NCBI GenBank assembly: GCA_949316235.1
Contig: OX438755.1
Span: forward strand, 20,669,151 to 20,733,150
DNA from: Oegoconia quadripuncta
Lineage: Eukaryota > Arthropoda > Insecta > Lepidoptera > Autostichidae
DNA length: 64,000 nt
Direction: 5' to 3'
Shown: one piece after another, positions 1-9,359 of the stretch
Position numbering within the stretch: position 1 is the stretch's first letter
Layout: the number at the start of each line of letters is the position of its first letter
Notes under the pieces: model-generated
The model's database searches: none
Seen by the model: the letters and a program-made list of their open reading frames with translations, nothing else
What the model was told of the DNA's origin: nothing
Program-made: the position numbers and the translations under genes

Positions 1-263
1 GTCGGTAAAACGTCTGCGAAGCTCTTATGGCAAGAGAGTATGAATAGCAGGTGTGATGAGGCTATGGAGACTTCCATTGTGGTGAGAGATCCTAATATAC
101 TGGTGAGGTGCTCGATCCTGAAAATTATAAAAATGTTTTGTTGGGTAAGGTCGTTAAGCTCTGGCTCGATTATGTTAGCCTGGTACCGCGGGAATTCAAG
201 TTTCAGTCGACAATCAAAATTCACCTTCTAATTTTTTTGACGTCTAAGAAAATAAAATTTAAC
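1..263. other. unassigned AT-rich sequence
   Basis: I see no recognisable gene or repeat here. The short open frames have no family resemblance. Confidence 0.3.
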
Positions 264-516
264 GACCTGTTTGGAGTAGTGGTTAGCAACTTTGGCCACT
301 ATACCAAAAGGTTGCGGGTTCGACTCCCGCTAGGGGCATATGTTTGTGTGATGAATACGGACATTTGGTACCAGAGTTATGGATCTTTTTTATTTATAAT
401 AAGTATTTATTTACAAAAACAAAATATATTTATGTAGTACATCAACCATCTGGTATCCACAACACAAGCCTATAGTTGCTTACTGTGGAACTAGATGGCG
501 CGGTGGAAATATGTCA
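264..516 (+). repeat. SINE-A (tRNA-derived SINE), near full length
   Basis: This is the first of many copies of one family, called SINE-A here. It begins gacctgtttgg, has a Pol III A-box-like stretch (ttggagtagtgg, usually tggtgtagtgg) and a B box (ggttcgactcc, usually ggttcgaatcc). After a tRNA-like head it continues through ctaggggcatatgtttgtg, a T/A-rich middle and catctggtatccacaacac, to a tail starting actagatggcgc. Full copies are about 260 bp and end in (atttatt)n. The tRNA origin is inferred from the boxes. It is not a functional tRNA gene. Confidence 0.8.
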
Positions 517-518
517 AG

Positions 519-656
519 TTAACCAACAATGTCGGGGTGCTCCAACCCATATTGCTCGGTCACTTCGCTCGCTTGCTACAGATAGGGGGTACACGACCCC
601 TATCGGTAGCGCGCGACCCAGCAATATGGATCGGGGCACCCCGAAACTGTTGGTTA
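519..656. repeat. foldback (hairpin) MITE-like repeat, ~138 bp
   Basis: The left half (aaccaacaatgtcggggtg...) is the imperfect reverse complement of the right half (...caccccgaaactgttggtt), with about 60-bp arms and almost no spacer. It abuts the end of the SINE-A copy, so it probably inserted into or beside the SINE tail. No target duplication is clear. Confidence 0.55.
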
Positions 657-1002
657 GGTTCGATGTTAGGTTGACATATGTGTAATAAAATAAAAATTTC
701 TTTTACTCTTCAGTTAAAATAGTTGATAATTAAACAGTTATCCAATAATACTTTGACCTTTAAACGTACCCATTGTATTCTAATTTTGGTTTTGTAATTT
801 AAGGATAATTGAAAATTTGAAATTTAAATATATGGTATTTTAAAACCTGACGTAATAATTATTAGTATTTCAAATTTCGTAATTGTACAGTAAGGTGTAC
901 TGGGTCAAGGTATTATAAATAATAAGGTATTTCGATTTCGGATATTTTGGGCTCATGCATTATAAGTAAAAGCATTATGTTTTCGACATTATAATATGTA
1001 AC
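657..1002. other. AT-rich stretch with nothing recognised
   Basis: This is simple AT-rich DNA with no coding frame or repeat family that I can name. Confidence 0.3.
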
Positions 1003-1125
1003 CAGTTCCACACTAAGCAACTAGGCTTGTATTATGGATACCAGATGGTTGATATACAACACTACATTTTGTTTTTTGTATATAAAAACACATTAAATGA
1101 AAACATCCATTAACTCAGGAACACG
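1003..1125 (-). repeat. SINE-A fragment (tail half)
   Basis: The reverse complement matches the SINE-A middle and tail (ccagatggttgatatac, gaaaacatccat). The tRNA head is missing. A second SINE-A tail scrap in plus orientation (ggaactagatggcgctgtg) lies at 1250-1275, followed by a short scrap resembling a CR1-type LINE 3' UTR. Confidence 0.6.
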
Positions 1126-1497
1126 ACGACGGCCAATAAGCTGCAAGCGACTGAGAATATGTCGCGCGCGACTCTTTCTCACTCGAATCGCTCAAGTTGA
1201 AGTACCCTTGCCTAGGCATTATGTTTTCCGACATTATAATATGTAACCGTGGAACTAGATGGCGCTGTGTGTTTGTGCAAAGATATTTATAAGCCGCTTG
1301 GCGATATTCAGTCTAATTATAATATGATATTATATTTGTGTGAGTGTGGTAGTGAAGGTCGACCGACGACTAGACCTCCTAACGGAATATTTCGACATCA
1401 CGCAAGAACAGCACTGATAATAAACTCCCCAGTATGTTCAACATGTTCAACCTAACATTGAAAGGTTAGATTCTTCGATTAGATAGTCGGACCCGAT

Positions 1498-2640
1498 TTT
1501 TTTTTTTTTGACGGGGGGAAAACACATTTACGCGTTCGACCCGCCGCTGACGGGGTCAGCGGCGAGGATATGTGGGACTCACCGCTCCAGACGGGAGCGG
1601 TCCTACCCACTAAAAGCCCCCCGGTGGTCCTCCGCGCGCAGCTGTGCGGCGTGGCCACGGGGACCCCTCGGTAACCGCCCGCAGCTGTGCGGCGTGGCCA
1701 CGGGGACCCCTCGGTAACCGCCCGCAGCTGTGCGGCGTGGCCACGGGGACCCCTCGGTAACCGCCCGCAGCTGTGCGGCGTGGCCACGGGGACCCCTCGG
1801 TAACCGCCCGCAGCTGTGCGGCGTGGCCACGGGGACCCCTCGGTAACCGCCCGCAGCTGTGCGGCGTGGCCACGGGGACCCCTCGGTAACCGCCCGCAGC
1901 TGTGCGGCGTGGCCACGGGGACCCCTCGGTAACCGCCCGCAGCTGTGCGGCGTGGCCACGGGGACCCCTCGGTAACCGCCCGCAGCTGTGCGGCGTGGCC
2001 ACGGGGACCCCTCGGTAACCGCCCGCAGCTGTGCGGCGTGGCCACGGGGACCCCTCGGTAACCGCCCGCAGCTGTGCGGCGTGGCCACGGGTACCCCTCG
2101 GTAACCGCCCGCAGCTGTGCGGCGTGGCCACGGGGACCCCTCGGTAACCGCCCGCAGCTGTGCGGCGTGGCCACGGGGACCCCTCGGTAACCGCCCGCAG
2201 CTGTGCGGCGTGGCCACGGGTACCCCTCGGTAACCGCCCGCAGCTGTGCGGCGTGGCCACGGGGACCCCTCGGTAACCGCCCGCAGCTGTGCGGCGTGGC
2301 CACGGGGACCCCTCGGTAACCGCCCGCAGCTGTGCGGCGTGGCCACGGGTACCCCTCGGTAACCGCCCGCAGCTGTGCGGCGTGGCCACGGGTACCCCTC
2401 GGTAACCGCCCGCAGCTGTGCGGCGTGGCCACGGGGACCCCTCGGTAACCGCCCGCAGCCACGCCAGCGCGGCGCGGGCCCTCCTGTAGGCTGCAGCAGG
2501 GAGGACTCTCCTGGTCCAGCCACCTCAAGAAGGCGCGTGGGAACACCACGCGCGCCTTCTCGCGAGGCTTGCGTGTGGGTGGTGACTCCCCCGACTATCG
2601 GAAGGCGTTGGAACCCCGTCTCGGGGCTAAATAAGTTACT
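1498..2640 (-). repeat. possible 5'-truncated LINE 3' end carrying the minisatellite
   Basis: Read on the minus strand, the GC-rich block ends in an A-run (T-run on plus at about 1498-1510). This suggests a polyadenylated retroposed copy whose 3' end is at 1498. The flanks of the minisatellite (1511-1636 and 2454-2640) are GC-rich and contain a hairpin (gaaggcgcgtgg ... cacgcgcgccttc at about 2528-2562) and a gccgctgacggggtcagcggc palindrome near 1543. No reverse transcriptase residues are recognisable, so the LINE assignment is an inference. Confidence 0.35.
1637..2453. repeat. 43-bp minisatellite, 19 tandem units
   Basis: The unit starts cgcagctgtgcggcgtggcc and ends ctcggtaaccgcc. 817 bp make exactly 19 units of 43 bp, nearly identical throughout. 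A G-to-T variant (acgggtacccctc) marks units near 2090, 2219, 2348 and 2391, so three of the four are spaced by 129 bp (three units). The unit length is not a multiple of three and the minus strand of the unit has no stop in any frame. All three minus frames therefore run open for 260-356 codons as Arg/Gly/Pro/Ala-rich repeats. I treat these as by-products, not genes. Confidence 0.95.
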
Positions 2641-2710
2641 TTCAACTCTAGGACACCAATGTACTATTAATCTTTTTCTGAAATTATTTTACGATTACGA
2701 AAGTCTTTAC

Positions 2711-2904
2711 CTGAAGTCGTCCCCCATGTGGGTGGCGGCCTGCTGCAGCGCGTAGAGCGCCGCCCCCCGGCGCGCGGGCCCCGCCCCGGCCAGGCCGGCC
2801 CCCGCCCCCCCGGCCCCCGCCCCCCCGGCCCCCTGCGCCCGCAGCACGGCGCAGGCGCGGGGGCCCGACCCGCACACGTTCCCCACGGCCCACATGCACG
2901 GCAC
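2711..2904 (-). CDS. armadillo-repeat protein (TMCO6-like), exon C, partial gene
   Basis: This is the third visible exon of a split minus-strand host gene. On the minus strand it is bounded by an acceptor (tcgattgtag, exon starts at 2904) and a donor (cttcag|gtaaag after 2711). It starts in phase 0 with VPCMWAVGNVCGSG, which continues the armadillo helix pattern from the exon at 6866-7008, and ends ALYALQQAATHMGDDF. Armadillo repeats form alpha-solenoid protein-binding surfaces. The resemblance to TMCO6 is from memory of that family. The exon is extremely GC-rich and carries a Gly/Ala low-complexity run of about 25 residues between two helices, probably a loop expansion. The gene continues left out of the window. 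No further exon was found in 1-2700. Confidence 0.7.
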
Positions 2905-3363
2905 CTACAATCGAAAACACGACGGTTCATACAATAATAATTCTCTTCGGAAATACAGACTAATTACAGGCTAACAGGACTATGAAAACAATATCAGACA
3001 CCAATTAAATTTGACGTTACATACTTTAACGTGTAGATTTTCTAAATTTCACATGATAGACACTAATAGTATAATTAGTTCAAAGTTTCATCAGACTAGA
3101 GATATGTATTATCTCAATAGATATAGCAAACATAGCATTTGCAACATTTTATATTATTATTTGTATAACTCAGCCAACAATACGTTGGCTAAAGAAAAAC
3201 CTGTTTCTATTGAACAGGCAAAATCAGCTCCTATTGAGCAGACAACTTGTAATATTAACGTATTGGAATATGTTTCCAATAATTTAAATTAGATAATAAG
3301 ACAACAGAGACCTCCTCTGGCCAAGTTAAGGTTACAAGTAATAATATTTTAATTGGAAATAAT

Positions 3364-6255
3364 ATGTCAAATAATTTAAAAAGTACCAATAAAAATAAAA
3401 ATTCACGCGAAAAAAATATCTGTAAAATAAACCTGGTGCACCAAAATATTCAGGGCGGCATGTATAACAAAGAGTTTGAACTTGAACTGTTTTTGATCTC
3501 CAACGAAATTGATATACTATGTATCACTGAGCACTGGATTACGTCAGAACAGTTCATGTTTAGTTTCAAAAATCACCAGGTTGGTAGTTCATTTAACAGA
3601 CAAACAGCGAATCATGGGGGTTCTTTGATAATTGTTCGTAACAATTTAAAATACAAAGAACGTACCGACATCGTCAATTTGTCTGTTGAAAAAACTATCG
3701 AACTCGCTTGTGTAGAATTGGAGCAGCTTGTTGTAGTAAGCGTATACAGACGTGGGAAGTCATTATTTACTACTTTTGAAAAAGTTATGGATGAAGTTTT
3801 AAATAAAATCTGTAATAATAATAAATGTGTCATTGTCTGTGGCGACTTTAATATAGATCTCTTAGATAGTTCATCTCCATTTAGTAATTTGTTATTATCG
3901 TTATTCAATTGTCATAACCTCAAAAACTTATTTCTAGAGCCTACTAGAATTACTTCTTCGACAGCAACTTGTATCGACAATATATTCACAAATGTTGAAC
4001 CAACTTACAAGAACATAATTAATAAATTAAAATCGGATCATAGTGGTCAGTTGGCTACTTTTGCATTTAATGGAAAATATAACACAAGACTTATAATATG
4101 TAATCCTATAAATGAAGGTCGGCTAAAAACCTTTAGTAATAATGTTAAAGTTAAATTACCCACCTTATCCTACTGTAAGGATCCGAATAAACTATATAAT
4201 ACTTTATTTAATTTAACGAAGAATGAATTCGACTCTGTTTTTAAAACAAAATTAATAAAAATTAATGATGGCTTGAAGTTTAGTGACTGGGCCACAGTGG
4301 GCATACATCGAAGTAGAGAAAAACTTTACGAGCTATATGAAGAAAAAACAATAAATCAGAATGAGCTTTTTGTAAACTATGTCAGGAACTACTCAAAGCT
4401 ATTTAAGCAAGTATGTACGATAGCCAAATCTATGTTCGTTCGTAACAAGATTATAAGTAGCTCAAACCTGATTAAGACGACCTGGCAAGTAATCAACTCT
4501 GAAACTGGGAAAGTCAAAACTCGTAGTTTCGATTACCAAATTAACGTAGAAGGTCAAACATTAACTAATGCTCCTGAAATCGCGGACGCGTTTGAAAGTT
4601 TTTTCACTAACATTCCAGTATCGATAACTAGGTCTCTTAATTCTTCCCCCACTCTCGCTGAATTATTACTAAAACAAAATGTAACCGAATGTACCGATGT
4701 ATTTAAATTTCATCGCGTTACACCATTATGTATTATTAAGACATTTAAATCTTTAAATATGAAAAGGACAGCGGATCTTCATGGTCTATCAGTTAAAATA
4801 ATTAGTTTTATTATAGAGGATATTGCTCCTCATTTAGCTATTATCTTCAACCAGTGTACTAATAATGGTGTGTTTCCTGATATGATGAAGCATAGTAAAG
4901 TAATTCCGTTATTTAAGTCTGGTGATACTCAAGTTCGTACAAACTTCCGACCGATCTCAATTTTACCGACTTTAAGTAAAATATTTGAAAGCTTAATTTT
5001 AAATCAATTGCTCTCACATTTCAATTTGAATAATTTGATTACAACCAAACAATTTGGTTTCACTAAGGGACGTTCGACAACAGATGCCGGTATTGAGTTG
5101 TTACAACATATTTTTGATGCCTGGGAGGGTTCACAGGACGCCCTTGGCATCTTTTGTGATCTGTCCAAGGCTTTCGATTGCGTCCACCATGACATCTTAA
5201 TTATGAAACTACACCATTATGGCGTCCAGGGCCAAGCACTCAGCCTAATGAAATCATATCTACGTGATCGAATTCAGAGGGTTGATATCAATGGAGAGAG
5301 ATCATCAGGATCTGCAGTTAGCATGGGCGTACCGCAGGGTTCAATACTGGGACCATTCCTATTTTTAGTTTATATCAACGATTTACCTCACCTCGCTAAG
5401 GAAAGACACGAGATCGTATTGTTTGCTGATGACACTTCTTTAATATTTAAAGTTGACAGATATCAATTAGCATATGACGAAGTGAATAATGCTGTCTCAA
5501 AAATAGTCGAATGGTTCACAGTCAATAACTTGCTCCTTAATGAGAACAAAACGAAATGTCTTAGATTTTCATTACCTAATGTTGAACAGGTTGCCACCAA
5601 AATAAGAATTAAACATGAACAGTTGGAACTTGTGGACACAACTGTATTCCTTGGTATGACTTTAGATTCTCGGTTACAGTGGGGACCCCATATTAAAAAA
5701 CTAATGAAAAGACTCAGTTCTGCCGCATATGCTGTTAAGAAAATTCGAAATATCTGTGATATTGAAACAGCGCGCTTAGTCTACTTCAGCTACTTTCACA
5801 GCTTGATGTCATATGGTATCTTGCTGTGGGGAAACGCTGCTGATACAGATAGCATATTTCTCTTACAGAAACGAGCTATTCGTGCAATTTATAAATTAAG
5901 GTCAAGAGATACATTAAGACAAATATTTAAAGAAATTAATATTTTAACATTTTCGTCACAATATATATATGAAAATCTTGTATATGTTAAGAGAAATATA
6001 TATTCATTCGAGAAACATTGTGACCGACATAATGTCAATACAAGGAGCAAAAATCAATTAGCTGTACCTTTTAGTAGACTTAGTAAAGTTAATAAGTCAT
6101 TCAGAGGTCAATGTGTGCGCTTCTACAACAAGGTTCCCATGGATATACGGAATCTTCCGCTTAATAAATTTAAACTTATTATAAAACAAAAATTATGTAA
6201 AAAGGGATATTACAAAATTTCAGACTATATTAATGAAAGTAATCCATGGGATTAA
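3364..6255 (+). CDS. non-LTR retrotransposon endonuclease/reverse transcriptase (CR1/L2/Daphne-like)
   Basis: This 963-codon uninterrupted ORF encodes the replication protein of a LINE. An apurinic-type endonuclease comes first: HQNIQGG (Asn28), ITEHW (Glu57), CGDFNID (Asp161, Asn163) and SDHSGQ (His226). A reverse transcriptase follows at about residues 480-740 with FRPISILPTLSK, QFGFTKGRST, DLSKAFDCV, MGVPQGSILGP and the catalytic FADD at 687-690. The C-terminal region (KHCDRHNVNTRSKNQLAVPF...) recurs in a dozen truncated copies in this window. The first ATG follows a short AT-rich leader. No clear ORF1 precedes it. The PQGSILGPFLFLVYINDLP style points to the CR1/L2/Daphne group rather than classic jockey, but the clade is not proven. 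The copy lies antisense in an intron of the host gene. With all motifs present it may be a young source copy. Confidence 0.9.
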   Translation: MSNNLKSTNKNKNSREKNICKINLVHQNIQGGMYNKEFELELFLISNEIDILCITEHWITSEQFMFSFKNHQVGSSFNRQTANHGGSLIIVRNNLKYKERTDIVNLSVEKTIELACVELEQLVVVSVYRRGKSLFTTFEKVMDEVLNKICNNNKCVIVCGDFNIDLLDSSSPFSNLLLSLFNCHNLKNLFLEPTRITSSTATCIDNIFTNVEPTYKNIINKLKSDHSGQLATFAFNGKYNTRLIICNPINEGRLKTFSNNVKVKLPTLSYCKDPNKLYNTLFNLTKNEFDSVFKTKLIKINDGLKFSDWATVGIHRSREKLYELYEEKTINQNELFVNYVRNYSKLFKQVCTIAKSMFVRNKIISSSNLIKTTWQVINSETGKVKTRSFDYQINVEGQTLTNAPEIADAFESFFTNIPVSITRSLNSSPTLAELLLKQNVTECTDVFKFHRVTPLCIIKTFKSLNMKRTADLHGLSVKIISFIIEDIAPHLAIIFNQCTNNGVFPDMMKHSKVIPLFKSGDTQVRTNFRPISILPTLSKIFESLILNQLLSHFNLNNLITTKQFGFTKGRSTTDAGIELLQHIFDAWEGSQDALGIFCDLSKAFDCVHHDILIMKLHHYGVQGQALSLMKSYLRDRIQRVDINGERSSGSAVSMGVPQGSILGPFLFLVYINDLPHLAKERHEIVLFADDTSLIFKVDRYQLAYDEVNNAVSKIVEWFTVNNLLLNENKTKCLRFSLPNVEQVATKIRIKHEQLELVDTTVFLGMTLDSRLQWGPHIKKLMKRLSSAAYAVKKIRNICDIETARLVYFSYFHSLMSYGILLWGNAADTDSIFLLQKRAIRAIYKLRSRDTLRQIFKEINILTFSSQYIYENLVYVKRNIYSFEKHCDRHNVNTRSKNQLAVPFSRLSKVNKSFRGQCVRFYNKVPMDIRNLPLNKFKLIIKQKLCKKGYYKISDYINESNPWD

Positions 6256-6467
6256 ACGGCTCCTCTACTCGATATATAAAATTGTTGTAACCTTTCTTGA
6301 TTGTACATGATTTATTGAAAAGAGACAAACCCTCTGAGTTTCTCGCTAGCTCTTCTCAGTAGTGGTCGCGTTCCGAGCTAGTGGTAGTTTAAAAAACAAA
6401 TGACGTTCATAAGTGCATATTGTATTGCCTACATGAATAAATGATTTTCATTTCATTTCATTTTCAT
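6256..6467 (+). repeat. 3' UTR and tail of the intact LINE
   Basis: The ORF is followed by about 210 bp ending in aataaatgattttcatttc and an (atttc)n repeat. This short-repeat tail is shared with the minus-strand copy at 17848-18310 and marks the LINE 3' end. Confidence 0.75.
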
Positions 6468-6589
6468 AACATAGCACACATTATTGGATGCGGAATTTAA
6501 TAGAGAACAAGTACAAACACGGTCCAAAGGAATTGGAACTCTACAATCATTACAAATGAGAGTTGAAAGTCGAGTGTCCTTTGGCACGA

Positions 6590-6806
6590 GCTCCACAGTA
6601 AGCAACTATAGGCTTGTGTTGTGGATACCAGATGGTTGATATACTACATAAATACATCTTTTTTGTAAATAAATACTTATTATAAATGAAAACATCCATA
6701 CCTCGGGTAGACATGTCTGTGCTCATCAAGCATGCCCCTAGTGGAACTCGAACCCGCAATCTTTATTATAGCAGTCAGTCATTTCTAACCACAAGACCAA
6801 CACCTC
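6590..6806 (-). repeat. SINE-A copy
   Basis: The copy is near full length in reverse orientation. Tail (ctccacagtaagcaac), middle and a diverged B box (gaactcgaacccgca) are visible, but the A-box side is decayed. Confidence 0.75.
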
Positions 6807-6865
6807 ACTGCACACATCCATAAGCTACCAGAAACGCGCTTCAGCTATGGCGAGGAAGAACTCAC

Positions 6866-7008
6866 CGCCAGTTCGTCGCTAAGGCTGTCCATTGCCGCGA
6901 TGAGGTACGGCCCAGCCACCTTGGCGATCGTGAACCCTGCGCGGGAGTCGCCGAGGGAGAGGTTGCACCAACAACCGGCGGCTGCGCACTGCTTGCTCAC
7001 GTCGCTGC
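6866..7008 (-). CDS. armadillo-repeat protein (TMCO6-like), exon B
   Basis: This is the middle visible exon of the minus-strand host gene, 143 bp long. The acceptor is ataatttcag and the donor is ggcg|gtgagt. It begins with two bases that complete the codon left by exon A, then reads SDVSKQCAAAGCWCNLSLG, then DSRAGFTIAKVAGPYLIAAM, and ends in phase 0 with SLSDELA. The CAAAGCWCNLSLGD stretch is a typical armadillo H3-type helix with a conserved Asn-Leu. Joined to exon A it gives GALRGLVRELTG-SDVSKQ, and to exon C it gives SDELA-VPCMWAVGNV, with no stop and no phase clash. The resemblance to TMCO6 is judged from memory. Another insect armadillo protein remains possible. Confidence 0.72.
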
Positions 7009-7212
7009 CTGAAATTATTTGGCGAGGAATACCATTAACAACCGGTCAAGTGCAATGGAGAGTCCCGTAACGTACCTACCACATATCACCAAATCTTCGC
7101 GGAATACATTCTAGACGCTAGAGCCAAAAGCAAGATAAGATAATAAGTTTATTTGCAAGAATACAGTATAAACAAGATCTTAATAATTAAAAATACATAG
7201 TACATTGTACAT

Positions 7213-7479
7213 TTGGCAGGGCTTTTGTTTGGTATAGTAAAATATAGCGTTCCGCCTTATCTCGCTGAGAAACTAATGTGGTCTTGTGATGTGTTGAGCT
7301 ATACCACTCGGTCGACATCCTGGGCGCTGGCGTTACCGCGTCATCGCACCACCGCCTTTCGAGGTAGCTTCAAGTTTGCTGCTTCCAAGTGTTGGAACGA
7401 CTTGCCGCCGCCTCTGCGTAGTGTGAAATCAGTACATTCCTTTAAATTGCGACTTAAAAACCACCTCTTGGTTATATAA
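7213..7479 (+). pseudogene. LINE reverse transcriptase C-terminus (truncated)
   Basis: This 88-codon frame reads YLAEKLMWSCDVLSY, then LPRHRTTAFRGSFKFAASKC and WNDLPPPLRS. This is the post-RT tail of CR1/jockey-like LINEs (the RHRT..FR.SF...A...WN.LP signature). The catalytic RT is absent, so it is a 5'-truncated, dead copy. The first Met is not a genuine start. Confidence 0.7.
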
Positions 7480-7782
7480 AAGAGAGCAAGGTAACCCTTA
7501 ACTTACCTCACTGGTTTCAAACTCATACTGTGGTATATGGGTTCGTCACAGCAACGGTACTGTCAGCGGCAATAAATCTCATAGGCGTATAAGGCGTATC
7601 AGTGGCGTATCACCGGCGGCACCCGTCTCGGCAGACTGGCTTGAAGCAGTAGCCTAATTATATTATACTGTATAGCATTCACTGTCTCACTATATCCATA
7701 TTCTGACTTATTTATTTATAATACTATTACGTAATTGTTATTTTGTATATTTACACTACACTATACATACACTACATACATA

Positions 7783-9055
7783 CTACTCTGTGTAAAAAGT
7801 ATCGGGAATATGTCAATAAAAAGACCCGCGTAAAAGATAGCGCGCAAAATTTGAGCGGGATCTGTCATTTAATTTGTTTTAAACTACACTTTTTGTTGGT
7901 CATAGTTTTGAGTCCTCGGCGATTTTTACAATGGAAAATATTGTTGAACAAAGAGTGTGCCTTAAATTTTGTGTTTCAAATGATATTTCATGTGGTGAAT
8001 CACTAAAAATGTTGCGAAATACCTACGGCGAATCGTGTATATCGAAAACAAGGGCTTATGAATGGTATAAGGCTTTTAAAGAAGGCCGAGAAGTAGTAGT
8101 AGACTTGCCTCGTTCTGGTAGACCTTCAACCGCTACGACCAAAGAAAACATCGACAGAATCAAGAAGCTAGTGCTCGAAAATCGACGTATGAGTCTGAGA
8201 GAGTTGGCTAGTGAGGTGAACATATCTTTTAAGTCCGTCCACAACATTCTCATTGACATTTTAGGCATGAAACGCGTCGCCGCTCGACTAGTTCCAAAAG
8301 AGCTCAATTTTGTTCAAAAAGCGCAGCGAAAGCAAGTCGCTGAAGACATGGTTTCCCGAGCTTCTACGGATCCGACCTTTATGAAACGTATAATAACTGG
8401 CGACGAGACATGGGTTTATGAGTACGACATGCAAACAAGCCAACAGTCTTCAGAATGGCGTCTCGAAAACGAGCCGAAACCCAAAAAACCGCGGCAAAGT
8501 CGCTCCAAAATCAAGGTGATGCTGACAATTTTTTTTGACTACCCTGGTGTGGTTCACTCCGAATTCCTTCCAGAGGGAGAAACAGTGAATAAAGAATATT
8601 ATTTAGGCGTCATGAAGCGTTTGCGTGAGAGTATCCGCCGAAAACGTCCAGATTTGTGGCAACACAACTCATGGATGCTGCACCATGATAATGCACCATC
8701 ACACACAGCCATTATAGTGAAAGAGTTTTTAGCGAAAAATTCAACAAAAGTTCTCGACCAAGCACCGTATTCACCTGATATGGCTCCGTCTGACTTTTTT
8801 TTATTTCCCAAGTTAAAATTACCACTTCGAGGAAAACGTTTTGAGTCGATAGAAGCCATAAAAGAAAATTCGCTGAATGAGCTAAAGGCCATACCGCAAA
8901 TAGCCTATGAAAAATGTATGGAAGACTGGGTGAAGCGGTGGAGATGTTGTATTGCAAGCGATGGGGCCTACTTTGAAGGCGATAAAATAAATTTAGATGA
9001 ATAATTTGTATTTTTTGTTTTATTGACAAATACCCGATACTTAGTACACTGAATG
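7783..9055 (+). mobile_element. complete mariner element with TIRs and TA duplication
   Basis: This 1273-bp DNA transposon is flanked by TA on both sides (7781-7782, 9056-9057). The imperfect ~30-bp terminal inverted repeats share aagtatcggg-atwtgtcaata: left tctgtgtaaaaagtatcggg from 7786, right the reverse complement of cccgatacttagtacactga ending at 9053. It sits in the 3' UTR of a LINE in the same orientation, so it is younger than that LINE. Transposition of this family is cut-and-paste into TA. Confidence 0.92.
7931..9004 (+). CDS. mariner transposase, intact
   Basis: This is a 357-codon transposase, close to the usual ~345-residue length for mariner. It catalyses DNA strand cleavage and transfer at the TIRs in the nucleus. 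An N-terminal paired helix-turn-helix region (residues ~5-110, including SKTRAYEWYKAFKEGREVV and LPRSGRPS) binds the TIRs. The linker shows RVAARLVPKELN, where canonical mariners have WVPHEL. The catalytic triad is D in GDETWVY, D in HHDNAPSH and D in YSPDMAPSDFFLFPKLK. Exactly 34 residues separate the last two aspartates, which is the mariner D34D signature. No stop or frameshift is seen. MENIVEQ at 7931 is the natural start, about 150 bp inside the left end. This copy may still be active, but that is not shown. Confidence 0.93.
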   Translation: MENIVEQRVCLKFCVSNDISCGESLKMLRNTYGESCISKTRAYEWYKAFKEGREVVVDLPRSGRPSTATTKENIDRIKKLVLENRRMSLRELASEVNISFKSVHNILIDILGMKRVAARLVPKELNFVQKAQRKQVAEDMVSRASTDPTFMKRIITGDETWVYEYDMQTSQQSSEWRLENEPKPKKPRQSRSKIKVMLTIFFDYPGVVHSEFLPEGETVNKEYYLGVMKRLRESIRRKRPDLWQHNSWMLHHDNAPSHTAIIVKEFLAKNSTKVLDQAPYSPDMAPSDFFLFPKLKLPLRGKRFESIEAIKENSLNELKAIPQIAYEKCMEDWVKRWRCCIASDGAYFEGDKINLDE

Positions 9056-9359
9056 TACACTCACCCGACTATAATTATTTATTATTCTGCTCATTATTGT
9101 ACCTCACGTGGCGTCCGTGCGTCACTGGCCATTTGGGGGCACTGAAAACCAGCGCTGTGATTCGTCGCAGCATGAGCTGAGTGCTAACCCATTTGTGTAC
9201 GCCGCAACACGTGACAGCATCGTCGGGATCTTCTTCATAATTGTATTTCTGTTTTAGCTATAACTTACTACTTCTTTGTTTTTGCATCGTGTTGTGGCGT
9301 TCATAATAAACTATTCTTATTCAAGCGGACATACAAATATTAAATATATTTTGACTCTA

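Larger units (their letters stand above)
2905..6865 (-). other. intron between exons B and C of the armadillo-repeat gene
   Basis: This 3961-bp intron begins gtgagt on the minus strand and ends tag. It is filled by an antisense LINE (3364-6467), a SINE-A copy (6590-6806) and about 450 bp before the LINE ORF. That stretch contains a 93-codon frame at 3011-3292 of unknown nature, possibly the LINE's 5' region. Confidence 0.65.
7140..9320 (+). mobile_element. LINE 3' portion, split by a mariner
   Basis: A 5'-truncated LINE. Its ORF end lies at 7213-7479, the 3' UTR runs 7480-7782 and resumes at 9056 after the mariner. It ends near 9320 after gttcataataaactattc. The resumed 3' UTR block (accagcgctgtg ... 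cgtgacagcatcgtcggg) is a sequence I recognise as common in lepidopteran LINE ends. Confidence 0.65.

Noticed and set aside
1637..2453. Regular repeats considered as a CRISPR array
   Set aside because: The units are contiguous with no unique spacers and the genome is eukaryotic.
1479..2549. Three overlapping 260-356-codon minus-strand frames
   Set aside because: They are produced by the 43-bp minisatellite, whose unit lacks stops on that strand. There is no domain, splice signal or non-repeat coding sequence.
6485..6560. Possible plus-strand exon (MRNLIENKYKHGPKELELYN)
   Set aside because: Short, with no recognised family, and the only acceptor candidate overlaps the LINE tail. Not enough to call.
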